A DNA stretch of 64,000 nt from Motiliproteus sp041586735 (lineage in GTDB: Bacteria > Pseudomonadota > Gammaproteobacteria > Pseudomonadales > Balneatricaceae). Within the stretch, counting starts at the first letter, position 1; every line of letters starts with the position of its first letter. The translations under genes were made by a program, and so were the position numbers. The notes under the pieces were generated by a model. It was not told the origin of the DNA, ran no database searches, and saw nothing but the letters and a program-made list of their open reading frames with translations. Location of the stretch: the NCBI GenBank assembly GCA_041586735.1, contig JBFGZQ010000011.1, forward strand, positions 1 to 64,000. Reading direction: 5' to 3'. This document shows, one piece after another, positions 1-8,023 of the stretch.

Positions 1-76
1 AGTCATTGAGATCACTTTCGGTTTTGATGGTTTTTGCTGCTTCGCGAGCGAAGGCTTCAAGTTGTTCTTTGTTCAT
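1..76 (-). CDS. IS256-family (Mutator-type) transposase, N-terminus only
   Basis: Twenty-five codons from an ATG at 76 running off the left edge translate to MNKEQLEAFAREAAKTIKTE followed by SDLND. This matches the conserved N-terminus of proteobacterial IS256-family transposases. In this family a DDE catalytic domain follows, but it lies outside the window. Whether the copy is intact cannot be judged from here. The identification rests on recall of the family N-terminus plus the adjoining IS256-like terminus. Confidence 0.8.
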   Translation of the reverse strand, partial: MNKEQLEAFAREAAKTIKTESDLND

Positions 77-141
77 GCTGCCTATCCTTAGCCATTACTG
101 GCAATGATGATAGGCAGTTACACAATTTTATCTACAGTCTC
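1..141 (-). mobile_element. End of an IS256-family insertion sequence (partial)
   Basis: The window opens inside an IS256-family element. The 5' end of its transposase lies on the minus strand. The outer end of the element appears to be at about position 141, where the minus strand reads gagactgtagataaaattg and then gtgtaactgcc, which resembles IS256-family terminal inverted repeats. The other end lies outside the window, so target duplications cannot be checked. The sequence just beyond it (142-427) is a patchwork of gene remnants, consistent with repeated insertion here. Confidence 0.75.
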
Positions 142-234
142 AGTGCACCGGCAAACTCTATTCGCAGTGGCCTGGCCATGTGTTCCAATCCTTTGGATTA
201 ACAGTTCATAAGTAGTAGCGAATCTGATTAATAT

Positions 235-254
235 CAAATGTAAGGCCTGACCCC
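235..254 (+). repeat. REP/RAYT-associated tail sequence, copy 1
   Basis: The 20-mer caaatgtaaggcctgacccc occurs here on the plus strand and again at 3157-3176 on the minus strand. There it forms the last codons and stop of a degenerate REP-associated transposase gene. This copy has no transposase coding sequence attached. It looks like a solo end left by the same element family, possibly marking a deletion junction between neighbouring gene remnants. Confidence 0.6.
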
Positions 255-328
255 GCTATTAGGAGAAGAGCCCGAAAAGGCGGCTTTACCTTTTGATGCA
301 CAGGACTTATTAGCGTTATTCCAGCCCG

Positions 329-425
329 TGTAACCATCGATATAGTAACCCTCGGTGGCTAAACATCTGACGATCGCCGAGCCTAGGTGATCTCCTGCAC
401 CAATGATCAGTGCAATGGGTCTGTC
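329..425 (-). pseudogene. Remnant of an SDR-family oxidoreductase N-terminus
   Basis: Immediately after the stop of the nucleotide cyclase gene, the minus strand reads DRPIALIIGAGDHLGSAIVR and then continues CLATEGYYIDGY. This is a Rossmann beta-alpha-beta start with a GAGxxLG nucleotide-binding turn, as in short-chain dehydrogenases. There is no good start codon; the frame begins inside the cyclase stop. After about 33 residues the similarity ends near 329 and the frame runs into the solo REP-like tail and a stop. I read this as the 5' scrap of an SDR gene that once followed the cyclase. The plus strand at about 258-333 also has a short open frame ending ALPFDAQDLLALFQPV and a stop, which may be the 3' scrap of another unidentified gene. 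Confidence 0.45.
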
Positions 426-427
426 TA

Positions 428-1648
428 TCAGTGGCTAGCGTCTTGGAGGCTGTAGACGTTGATTGGTAGAGTAACACCGGCAACTTCGAAGGCGCCTTCC
501 AGACGGGTACTTTGGCTTATATGGGTGCTGAACTGTTCTGACATCAACAGCTGACAACGACATTTTTTAGTCAAGCTTTCTATGCGTGATGCTCGATTAA
601 CAACCGTGCCCATTACCGTGAAGTCCAGCCGGTTGGGGGCACCGACATTGCCGTATACCACCTTGCCAACGTCAAGCCCTACACCATAGCGAAGCACGGG
701 CAATCCTTGCGCGGTTAGCTCAGGGTTGGCCGCGGCTATCCGCTGATGCACAGCTTGAGCCGCATCGATAGCGGCATGACAGGCATCAGCGTGGGGGCGT
801 TGCACGTCGATGGGAAACATAATCAGCATCGCATCACCTATAAATCGCAGCACCTCACCGCCGCGTATCTCCACTTCATTGCTGATGATTTCAAAGTAGA
901 GATTGAGAATCTGTAATAGCTGATGATGATTCAGGGATTCGGCGATGGCCGTTGAGTCACGCAGATCACAATACCAGATGGCGGCTTCAATCAGCTCGCC
1001 GTCGCCGCGTTTTATCTGACCGTCCAGTACCTGGCGACCTGATCTTGAGCCTAAATAGGTATTGAGCAAGGCTTCTGCGCTTAGCCGTTGTGAATAGACC
1101 TCTATGATCGGCGATAAAAAGGTACCAAGGCGGGTGAGAGCGGCAACATCCGCAACGGAAAAACCTCCGATCCTGTCGGTCACTATTATCCACGGCGTAG
1201 GGTTGTCGTCATACGTCAGTTGGATCGGCAGCAGCAGATAGTCGCTGGCACCAAGGCTTTTCAGATCCTGCAAGGTTGAATGCAACTCGGAAGAGTTCGT
1301 TTCTAACCGACAACGGAACGCCTTTCCTGTCTGATAGAGTGCTTCAATCGGGCTGCCGAGATAATCCGTCGATTGCATAATGCTGTGAGGAGGATTCTCG
1401 GTAATTAATTGAGATTGTCCCCTCCACCAGATGTAGCTTCTGCCAACGACCTGTGGATCCAGAGTGCGCAAACTGATGCGCATGCGTAACAAGGGTAGTC
1501 CCAGCTCGGACAGCCGTGTCGCCAGCTGGGCGAACAGTTGCTGAGGCTCTTTGAACAAGCGCCCTTCAACGAACAGCCATTCAATCAGCTCTGACAGATC
1601 TCGGTTAGATGGATTTTCTGAGTCAGCTAGGATGTCTTTTTTAGTCAT
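428..1648 (-). CDS. Class III adenylate/guanylate cyclase domain protein with GAF-like N-terminus
   Basis: A soluble 406-residue protein predicted to make a cyclic nucleotide (cAMP or cGMP). Residues 1-200 have no membrane segment and look like a GAF-type sensory domain (inferred from length and pattern only). The class III catalytic domain covers about 220-400. The metal-binding aspartates are D228 in IWYCDLRDST and D272 in FIGDAMLIMF. LDFTVMGTVVNRASRIE (about 341-357) is the conserved second half. The start is supported by GAAGGA just upstream of the ATG. The gene starts 27 nt after the stop of the tetR-like gene, so the two probably form one minus-strand operon under that regulator. The substrate choice and the signal sensed are unknown. 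Confidence 0.85.
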   Translation of the reverse strand: MTKKDILADSENPSNRDLSELIEWLFVEGRLFKEPQQLFAQLATRLSELGLPLLRMRISLRTLDPQVVGRSYIWWRGQSQLITENPPHSIMQSTDYLGSPIEALYQTGKAFRCRLETNSSELHSTLQDLKSLGASDYLLLPIQLTYDDNPTPWIIVTDRIGGFSVADVAALTRLGTFLSPIIEVYSQRLSAEALLNTYLGSRSGRQVLDGQIKRGDGELIEAAIWYCDLRDSTAIAESLNHHQLLQILNLYFEIISNEVEIRGGEVLRFIGDAMLIMFPIDVQRPHADACHAAIDAAQAVHQRIAAANPELTAQGLPVLRYGVGLDVGKVVYGNVGAPNRLDFTVMGTVVNRASRIESLTKKCRCQLLMSEQFSTHISQSTRLEGAFEVAGVTLPINVYSLQDASH

Positions 1649-1675
1649 GGCGATCCTTCAAAAATACTCAACTAA

Positions 1676-2272
1676 TCAGCATTCGCCTAAGTCCAAACCT
1701 AAACATGCAAAGGCATCATCGACAAGTTCATTAAGCCGGTCAGTGTCATCATTGGCGCGAGCATAGGCACGCAGTCCCATCAACAGCATTTGTAAAAAAC
1801 GCGCCAAGCGTCTTGTGTCTTTGGAGGGATCAAGCTCGCCACAGGCTTGTGCTTGATCGAGCAGCTTGGCAAGCGCATCTTCAATATGGCTCAATAATCG
1901 CTTGGCCTCAGCCAACAGCTCGGCATTTTCTTCGGTCAGTTCCGATAGTGTTTTAACCAGCATGCACAGGCCGCTGGGTGAGGCGTTACGATAGTCGACA
2001 ACCGCCATGTGAATGAAGGTTTTTAATGCCTCGAGTGGTGAAGATGCCTCGGCGCAGGCCGCTAAACGCGCCAAGCTGGCATCAGCGTAGCACTGCAAAG
2101 ATTCTTTAAACAGGCCCTCTTTGCTGCCGAAACTGGCGTAGATGCTCCCCGGCCGCATATCAATAAATTCTTGAAGATTACGCATGGAGGTGGCATGGAA
2201 GCCTTTTTTCCAGAACAGGTAGGTGGCTTTTTGGATCACCTCCTGGCGATCATGCTTTGCGGTATTAGCCAT
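1676..2272 (-). CDS. TetR/AcrR-family transcriptional regulator
   Basis: A one-component repressor of about 198 residues. The N-terminal helix-turn-helix (about residues 8-55) has the family pattern ending in GSIYASFGSKEGLFKESL, and a helical ligand-binding C-terminal domain follows. I place the start at the ATG at 2272, which has AAGG upstream, rather than an in-frame TTG four codons earlier. It is divergent from the AhpD-like gene, and three palindromic sites fill the intergenic region, so autoregulation and control of both directions is likely. The ligand is unknown. The AhpD-like target suggests an electrophile, quinone or peroxide signal, but that is inference. Confidence 0.88.
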   Translation of the reverse strand: MANTAKHDRQEVIQKATYLFWKKGFHATSMRNLQEFIDMRPGSIYASFGSKEGLFKESLQCYADASLARLAACAEASSPLEALKTFIHMAVVDYRNASPSGLCMLVKTLSELTEENAELLAEAKRLLSHIEDALAKLLDQAQACGELDPSKDTRRLARFLQMLLMGLRAYARANDDTDRLNELVDDAFACLGLDLGEC

Positions 2273-2293
2273 AGAACCCTTCAAGGTGGTGGT

Positions 2294-2368
2294 TTGAACA
2301 ATTGTTCAATTATATCTTGAACGATCGTTCTGTTCCAGTTAGGCTGTCTATATTGAACAATTGTTCAA
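2294..2368. promoter_or_regulatory. Three palindromic operators, probably for the adjacent TetR-family regulator
   Basis: Two copies of the perfect palindrome ttgaacaattgttcaa lie at 2294-2309 and 2353-2368. A related palindrome, gaacgatcgttc, lies between them at 2319-2330. Centres are about 23 and 36 bp apart. They sit in the divergent intergenic region between the TetR-like gene and the AhpD-like gene. TetR dimers typically bind palindromes of this size, so both transcription units are probably controlled from here. Confidence 0.75.
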
Positions 2369-2455
2369 GTGGTAAGCAGGCATGTTCATGAAGAGCGTCG
2401 CCAGAAAATTGATAATTAATTACCTAACTTTTAACTGCCTAACGTTGGAGACATC

Positions 2456-3010
2456 ATGAGTTCATTTACGATTCATAATCTGGATTCCGCACCTGCTGCA
2501 AGCAAGCCACTGCTGGAGAAGTCTTTGAAGAACTTTGGCAGAATTCCAGGCCTGCATGGCGTCCTGGCAGAGTCTCCCGAGTTATTGGATGGCTACCAGC
2601 AGCTGCACCAGTTATTTCAAAATACCTCATTCGATAAAGATGAGCTCACGGTGGTGTGGCAAACCATCAACGTTGAGCATGAATGCCACTATTGTGTACC
2701 CGCGCATACCGGCATTGCTAACCTGATGCAGGTGGATCCGGCATTGACCGAGGCGCTCAGAACAAGCGCACCGATGCCTACCCAGAAGTTGCAGGTGCTG
2801 CATGATACGACCCTGTTGATGGTGCGTAATCGTGGACGTTTGAGTGCTGCTGAAGTTGCAGCCTTTTATGCGGTAGGTTACCAGCAACGCCAGTTGTTGG
2901 AGATCGTACTGGGTGTGTCGCAAAAGGTGATCAGCAACTATGTGAACCATTTGGCGGACACGCCTGTTGATGACGTATTTAAGAAGTTTGCTTGGCAGAA
3001 AAAGGCCTAA
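2456..3010 (+). CDS. Carboxymuconolactone decarboxylase / AhpD-like family protein
   Basis: A 184-residue all-helical protein of the carboxymuconolactone decarboxylase superfamily. The AhpD-type redox motif is present: ECHYCVPAHT, with C77, C80 and H84, where the CxxC cysteines and following histidine act in disulfide or peroxide chemistry in AhpD. The family also includes proteins of unknown substrate, so peroxidase activity is not proven. It is divergent from a TetR-like gene and preceded by three TetR-type operators, which suggests induction by a small reactive molecule. A dyad that may serve as terminator follows at 3019-3050. Confidence 0.82.
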   Translation: MSSFTIHNLDSAPAASKPLLEKSLKNFGRIPGLHGVLAESPELLDGYQQLHQLFQNTSFDKDELTVVWQTINVEHECHYCVPAHTGIANLMQVDPALTEALRTSAPMPTQKLQVLHDTTLLMVRNRGRLSAAEVAAFYAVGYQQRQLLEIVLGVSQKVISNYVNHLADTPVDDVFKKFAWQKKA

Positions 3011-3018
3011 GTATCTTC

Positions 3019-3050
3019 CCAGAAAACGCAGTACAGGCTACGTTTTCTGG
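3019..3050 (+). terminator. Hairpin after the AhpD-like gene
   Basis: ccagaaaacg (3019-3028) and cgttttctgg (3041-3050) form a perfect 10-bp stem with a 12-nt loop, nine bases after the stop codon. There is no clear T-run, so it may be a weak terminator or an RNA-stabilising hairpin. Confidence 0.5.
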
Positions 3051-3156
3051 CCTAAGTGCTATCTAATTTGTTCTGACCGCAAGCGGTTCAGCGATGCCAC
3101 ACGTTGTGGGTAGGTAGAACCTTCGGAAGGCTGTTAAGATCTATTTTCGGCAAAAC

Positions 3157-3176
3157 GGGGTCAGGCCTTACATTTG
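3157..3176 (-). repeat. REP/RAYT-associated tail sequence, copy 2
   Basis: Minus-strand copy of caaatgtaaggcctgacccc, matching 235-254 exactly in the opposite orientation. Here it encodes the terminal residues CKA and the stop of the degenerate transposase gene at 3161-3617. This is the usual context for this tail in this transposase family. Confidence 0.65.
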
Positions 3177-3617
3177 ACACCATCTTCAAGCTGCCTAACG
3201 GCGCGGCTGACCGTAGCATAGCTAACCCCGAACTGATTACCTACCTCTGTTAACGTGTAATGCCTACTCCTGTAGGCCATCGACATGGCGAGCATAATTC
3301 AGTTGATAATATTCCAAGGGCTTACGGGGAGAGTGCTTCTGCGGCTTGGGAATATCCAGCAGCGACTGGTCGGGATTAATCTTGCACTGCATCGATTCAA
3401 TAAAGCTATCTGAACCGAGATAGATCTGGTTTTTTAACGACTCCCATGGTGAGGGTTGATTTTTCCCCAAGTACACAAACTCACGGTACGTCTCACAAGC
3501 CTCTCGCCGGTCATTACCGAAACCTGACAACACCCAATCGGTTGTCAGCCATGGACTGGGATTAACCTGTGCGGCCGTAGCGCGATAGCTGCTCCAAGGC
3601 CAATCGTTGGACATCAT
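3161..3617 (-). pseudogene. REP-associated tyrosine (Y1, IS200-like) transposase, truncated and frameshifted
   Basis: The open frame 3617-3264 encodes 117 residues that match only the C-terminal half of RAYT proteins (WPWSSYRAT, then WLTTDWVLSGFG, then a PWESLKNQIYLGSDSFIE block). The N-terminal HUH/Y1 catalytic half is missing. The frame breaks near 3270-3285. In the +1 frame the conserved C-terminal helix-turn-helix continues (SRHYTLTEVGNQFGVSYATV) and ends in VKCKA at the TGA at 3161. The gene is therefore both 5'-truncated and frameshifted, and non-functional. It retains the family's terminal sequence at its 3' end. Confidence 0.8.
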
Positions 3618-3641
3618 ATATCCATCTTCTGGGAGCAGGCA

Positions 3642-3679
3642 GAAATAACAAGAGCGCCAATCGGCGCTCTTGTTATTTC
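3642..3679 (-). terminator. Strong hairpin terminator after the CstA-family gene
   Basis: A perfect 17-bp stem: gaaataacaagagcgcc (3642-3658) pairs with 3663-3679 around a 4-nt loop. It lies just past the stop of the minus-strand transporter gene at 3736. The AT-rich base of the stem gives T-rich ends in both directions, so it can also block transcription arriving from the left. Confidence 0.85.
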
Positions 3680-3735
3680 TATCGGATACTATCTGGGATC
3701 AGGTTACTGGCCCCAGCGACAGTCGGGCCGGGTGA

Positions 3736-5163
3736 TCAGGCGCTTTCTCCTTGTGCTGCTGCCACCCTAGTGGGACGGAACTTGAGCAGAAAGGCAAGAG
3801 TGAACACCAGGGTTACCGCCAGGCCGATATAGGTGGCTGGTTGCAGGGCCAGACCGAAGCCGATTTCCGCATTGGCCAGGTAGGTAAAGGTCACCGCGGT
3901 CATGAAGATGGCGGGGATGGTACATACCCAGTGCAGCTTGTCTTCTTTCGCCAGATAGGCGGCGGCGGCCCACAGCATGATCATGGCGGTGGTCTGGTTG
4001 GCCCAGCCGAAGTAGCGCCAGATAACACCGAATTCCGCTTGGGTGATCAGGTAGCCGATCACAAACATGGGCACGGCAATCAGCAGTCGTTTGGCGATCG
4101 GCTTCTGCCCCAGCTTGAAGAATTCGGCGACGATCAGCCGGGCACTGCGAAATGCGGTGTCGCCTGAGGTGATCGGCAGTATCACCACACCCAGGATGGC
4201 CAAGATGCCGCCGACCGTACCCAGCAGGCTGGTGGATACTTCATGCACCACGGCCGCCGGGCCACCGTTGGCCAGGGTCGCGTTCAGTGCCTCGGTACTT
4301 TCATAGAAAGACAGGCCCAGGCTGCACCAGATCAGCGCAATCATACCTTCGCCTATCATGGCGCCGTAGAAGATGAAACGGCCGGAACGCTCGTTCTGCA
4401 TGCAGCGAGCCATCAGCGGTGACTGGGTGGCATGGAAGCCGGATACAGCACCACAGGCAATGGTTATAAACAGCAGCGGCCACAGGGGCAGGCCTTCAGG
4501 ATGGAGGTTGGCGAAATCGATACCGGTCTGATAAAAGCCCTTGCCGCTGAATATCTGGCCGATCAGCAGGCCGACTGACATGAACACCAGCAGGGCACCG
4601 AACAGCGGATAGAAGCGGCCGATAATCTTGTCGATGGGCACTAGGGTGGCGATGATGTAATAGCCGAAGATAACGGCGACCCAAGCGGTGACGGAGATGC
4701 CGGACAGGTTGCCGAGCAGCTTGGCCGGGCCCAATACGAACACCACGCCCACCAGCAGCAGCAGGACCACGGCGAAGATATTCATGAAGTGCTTGGCGAT
4801 GCTACCCAGTTGCTCGCCGACTACGGTCGGTACCGAGGCACCCTTGGCGCGTATCGACAGCATGCCGGAGAAGTAGTCATGGACGGCACCGGCGAAGATA
4901 CAACCGAATACGATCCACAGCATGGCCACTGGACCGTAGAGGGCACCCAGGATCGGGCCGAAGATAGGGCCCAGGCCTGCGATATTGAGCAGCTGTACCA
5001 GGTAGATTTTTTTATCCGACATGGGTACATAGTCGACGCCGTCAGCCATGGTGATGGCCGGGGTATCCAGTTCGGGGCGGGGGCCGAATAGCCGTTCAAT
5101 AAACTTCCCGTAGCTGAAATAGCCGACGACCAGTAGGCCGGCGCAGAGTAAAAACCATAGCAT
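3736..5163 (-). CDS. cstA: CstA-family carbon starvation / pyruvate-type transporter (short form)
   Basis: A 475-residue polytopic inner-membrane protein with many hydrophobic segments. The start (YFSYGKFIERLFG) and the block GLGPIFGPILGALYGP are typical of the CstA family. It is clearly shorter than E. coli CstA or BtsT (about 700 residues), so it belongs to the short-form branch. E. coli members import pyruvate or peptides. Here a LytS/LytTR pair like BtsS/BtsR lies just upstream in the same orientation, and repeats resembling BtsR boxes precede the gene, so pyruvate or a related carboxylate is the best guess. The start ATG at 5163 has AAGGAG eight bases upstream. A strong terminator follows. 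Confidence 0.85.
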   Translation of the reverse strand: MLWFLLCAGLLVVGYFSYGKFIERLFGPRPELDTPAITMADGVDYVPMSDKKIYLVQLLNIAGLGPIFGPILGALYGPVAMLWIVFGCIFAGAVHDYFSGMLSIRAKGASVPTVVGEQLGSIAKHFMNIFAVVLLLLVGVVFVLGPAKLLGNLSGISVTAWVAVIFGYYIIATLVPIDKIIGRFYPLFGALLVFMSVGLLIGQIFSGKGFYQTGIDFANLHPEGLPLWPLLFITIACGAVSGFHATQSPLMARCMQNERSGRFIFYGAMIGEGMIALIWCSLGLSFYESTEALNATLANGGPAAVVHEVSTSLLGTVGGILAILGVVILPITSGDTAFRSARLIVAEFFKLGQKPIAKRLLIAVPMFVIGYLITQAEFGVIWRYFGWANQTTAMIMLWAAAAYLAKEDKLHWVCTIPAIFMTAVTFTYLANAEIGFGLALQPATYIGLAVTLVFTLAFLLKFRPTRVAAAQGESA

Positions 5164-5240
5164 GAGTACAACTCCTTGGCAGATGAGTAGTGTGGCGGCC
5201 AGTGTAAGGAATCAGTTAAAAAAAGCCCGCTCTGTTTGGG

Positions 5241-5268
5241 TAAGCGGTCATATAGGGTGTTAAGCGGC
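5241..5268 (-). promoter_or_regulatory. Direct repeat resembling BtsR (LytTR) binding boxes upstream of cstA
   Basis: On the minus strand gccgctta (5268-5261) and accgctta (5248-5241) form a direct repeat with a 12-nt spacer, about 80-105 nt upstream of the cstA start. E. coli BtsR is known to bind two ACC(G/A)CT(C/T)A boxes with a 13-nt spacer. The match in sequence and spacing is close, and the regulator gene is adjacent. The 12-nt rather than 13-nt spacer is a small deviation. Confidence 0.7.
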
Positions 5269-5309
5269 AGTGATGTTCAGGCTGGTGCGGAACAACAGGG
5301 TGCCGGTGA

Positions 5310-6023
5310 CTATGGCTGCAGACCCAGTTGGTTTTTCAGCGTCTTCAGGTAGCGGCGGCTCACCGGCAGCCGGTGGCCCAGCTGGGTTTCCAGCTCGGCG
5401 CTGTGATTTTCCTGCAGGGAAATTTCCCGGATAGCGTCCGCCCTGACCAAGTACTGACGATGTACCCGCAGCAGGGCGGTGCGCTGCTCCAGTACTTTGA
5501 GGGTCAGCTGGGTATGATATTCCCCTTCCCGGGTGACCAGATGGACCCCGCTCAGATCGGAATAGATGTATTCCACCTGCTCCAGCGGCACCAGCCGGAT
5601 GCGCTGTTGCTGATAGCCGGGAATGCTGGTCAGGGGCGGGGTCACTGGCGTCAGATCCTGGGGGGGCCGCGCCTGCTTGAGTCGGTTCAGGGTTTTCTGC
5701 AGTCTGGCTTTGGCCACCGGCTTGAGCAGGTAGTCGAAAGCATTGTCCTCGAAGGCCTGGATGGCATATTCATCGTGGGCGGTAACGAACACCACCTGGG
5801 AGATCAGCCCGGGGTCCAGCATCGACAGCAACTCCAAGCCGGTGATTTTCGGCATCTGGATATCGAGAAACAGCACCTCGGGTTTGTGTTGCTGCAGCAG
5901 CGCCATGGCTTCCAGGGCGTTGGCGGCCTCGGCCAGCACGGTGACGCCACCGAGCTCTTGCAACAGCTCGGCCAGCTCGGCGCGGGCATAGGGTTCATCA
6001 TCGACGATCAGGGCGCTGATCAT
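5310..6023 (-). CDS. btsR: LytTR-family response regulator, BtsR-like
   Basis: A 237-residue response regulator: a REC domain (about 1-120) with acidic pocket D8/D9 and phosphoacceptor D54 in LFLDIQMP, then a LytTR DNA-binding domain (about 135-235). The ATG at 6023 overlaps the stop of the kinase gene (ATGA), which indicates translational coupling and argues against a longer upstream frame. By homology to BtsR it should activate transport genes on signal from its kinase. The direct repeats upstream of cstA are the obvious target. YpdB is the other close paralogue type, so the symbol is by analogy. Confidence 0.82.
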   Translation of the reverse strand: MISALIVDDEPYARAELAELLQELGGVTVLAEAANALEAMALLQQHKPEVLFLDIQMPKITGLELLSMLDPGLISQVVFVTAHDEYAIQAFEDNAFDYLLKPVAKARLQKTLNRLKQARPPQDLTPVTPPLTSIPGYQQQRIRLVPLEQVEYIYSDLSGVHLVTREGEYHTQLTLKVLEQRTALLRVHRQYLVRADAIREISLQENHSAELETQLGHRLPVSRRYLKTLKNQLGLQP

Positions 6024-7696
6024 GACAGGCTCTCCTGCTGTGGCAGTGACACGGTCACCTGGGTCCATTGCTCGGGTTCGACGCTGATATCGACCCCGAA
6101 CTGCTCACCATAGAGACACTTTACCCGTTTGTCGACCAGGCTAAGGCCCAGGCCGTCGCCGCCAGTCCTGGGCTGATAGGTGCCAGCATTGTCGGTCACC
6201 CTGAGCCTGACCACCCCAGCCTCGGTGTCGGCGCTCACCCGGATCTTCCCTTGCTCAAGCAGGGTGGATATACCGTGCTTGATGGCATTCTCGATGATGG
6301 GTTGCAGGGTAAAGATAGGTAGCCGCAACCCGAGCAGCGGCTCGGGAATGTCAAAGCTTACGGCCAGCCGGTCGTTGAAGCGGGCCTGCTCGATCGCCAG
6401 ATAGGCCTCTACGTGCTCCAGCTCTTCTGCCAGGGTGGTCTGTTCGCCGGAGCGCTTGAGGTTCTTGCGGAAGAAATTGGACAGATGCAGTAACAGCTCA
6501 CGCGCCCTGTCCGGCTCCCGGCGGGTAATGGCACCGATGGTGTTGAGCGCATTGAACAGAAAGTGCGGATTGACCTGGGCATGCGCCAATTTGAGCTCAG
6601 ACTGAGTGAGCAGCTGTTGCTTCTGCTCCAGACGACCGGTCAGCAGCTGGTGGGCTAGCAGGTCAGCGATACCTTGACCTAGGGTGCGGTTGATCTTCAG
6701 AAACAAGCGTTTCTTAGGCTCATAGAGCTTGATGGTGCCGAGGATGCCGTTTTCGCCGCGAATGGGGATCACCAGCACCGAGCCGAGCTCACAGTCGTCG
6801 GCCAGGGAGCAGGCATAGGGCATTTGATAGCCATCGGCAAACTTGACCTCCTGGTCACGGATAGCCTCCAGGGTCAGAGGAGAGGAGATGGCGGTGCCGG
6901 GTCGGTGGTGCTCATGGCCTAGGCCGTTGAAGGCCAGGATCTGCTCCTGGTCGGTGATGGCCACGGCGGCGACCCCGGTTTCTTCATAGAGAATCTGGCA
7001 GATGTTCTGTGCAGACTCGAAATTGAGCCCCTTGACCATGATGCCGACGGTACGCTGGGCGATTTTCAGGGCCTGGGCGGAAAAACGGCTGGAGAACTCC
7101 TCATACATGGCTTTCTGGTCACGGATCATGTTGATAAACAAGGCTGCCCCCGTGGCGTTGGCCAACAGCATGGGCGCTGCGATGAGTTGTACCAGACTCA
7201 GGGCCTGATCGAAGGGTCTGGCGACCAGCAGTATGGTGATCATCTGCAGGGCTTCCGCCGCCAGAGTGGTGACAAAGGCGATCTTGGGGGAAAACAGTCT
7301 GGCCATGTCGCCTTGCTTGACCAGCCGGTAATGCACCAGGCCACCTAGCAGGCCTTCGAGGGTCGTGGAGATGGCACAGGCCAGATCGGTAAAGCCGCCC
7401 ATGGTATAACGATGCAGACCGCCGGTCAGCCCAACCAGCAGACCGGTAACGGGCCCGCCCAGCAGGCCACCCAGCACGGCGCCCACCGCCCGGGTATTGG
7501 CGATGGCGTCTTGCACCCCCAGGCCAAAGTAGCTGCCCATAATACAGAAACCGGAAAACACTAGGTAGATGACGATTTTGTGGGGCAGGCGAATGGAGTA
7601 GTTCACCATCGGCTTGAACAGCGGGGTCTTCGATAGCAGGTAGGCGATAACCAAAAACACGCTCATCTGCTGTAGCAGGGAAAAAACTAACGACAT
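6020..7696 (-). CDS. btsS: LytS-family sensor histidine kinase, BtsS-like
   Basis: A 558-residue membrane kinase. Residues 1-200 form the 5TM-LYT receptor domain, including the conserved Gly-rich GGLHRYTMGGFTDLACAIS region at about 92-110. A GAF-type domain covers about 215-350. The LytS-type H-box QVNPHFLFNALN contains the phosphoacceptor H378, followed by an HATPase domain to the C-terminus. It overlaps the response regulator gene by 4 nt. In E. coli BtsS binds extracellular pyruvate. The same ligand is likely but not shown, because the ligand pocket cannot be verified by eye. Confidence 0.85.
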   Translation of the reverse strand: MSLVFSLLQQMSVFLVIAYLLSKTPLFKPMVNYSIRLPHKIVIYLVFSGFCIMGSYFGLGVQDAIANTRAVGAVLGGLLGGPVTGLLVGLTGGLHRYTMGGFTDLACAISTTLEGLLGGLVHYRLVKQGDMARLFSPKIAFVTTLAAEALQMITILLVARPFDQALSLVQLIAAPMLLANATGAALFINMIRDQKAMYEEFSSRFSAQALKIAQRTVGIMVKGLNFESAQNICQILYEETGVAAVAITDQEQILAFNGLGHEHHRPGTAISSPLTLEAIRDQEVKFADGYQMPYACSLADDCELGSVLVIPIRGENGILGTIKLYEPKKRLFLKINRTLGQGIADLLAHQLLTGRLEQKQQLLTQSELKLAHAQVNPHFLFNALNTIGAITRREPDRARELLLHLSNFFRKNLKRSGEQTTLAEELEHVEAYLAIEQARFNDRLAVSFDIPEPLLGLRLPIFTLQPIIENAIKHGISTLLEQGKIRVSADTEAGVVRLRVTDNAGTYQPRTGGDGLGLSLVDKRVKCLYGEQFGVDISVEPEQWTQVTVSLPQQESLS

Positions 7697-8023
7697 CGAC
7701 AGGATCCCGGAATGCGTTCAGTGCGGTCGCACCGACCGGTACCGCTTAGAACATGGGTGCTGGAGAGTGGTTAGGGTAGGACAATGGCAGTACAGGAGCA
7801 AGGTGTATGGGAATGAGGGGGCGGATCAGGCTTAATAAGACCCTGCTTCAGTGTCTTGCCCTTTTAGGGCGTCCCCTTATAAGCATCTGGCTTTGCCGGA
7901 GGTACTGTAACTTGTGGGAGAGTCAATAATCATACCGCCTCAGAGCCCCCTTAGGTTTTCTGGCGTTGCATTCGGCTTCAATAGGGAGTCTAGTTGAGCC
8001 GACTGTGACTGTCCCGAGCGCCT
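7697..8023. other. Divergent intergenic region between two sensor kinase operons
   Basis: 327 bp separating the minus-strand btsS-like gene from the plus-strand histidine kinase gene. It must hold promoters for both. It contains the inverted repeat cccttttaggg near 7859-7869. I see no convincing sigma-70 or sigma-54 promoter and no ORF. Confidence 0.5.
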
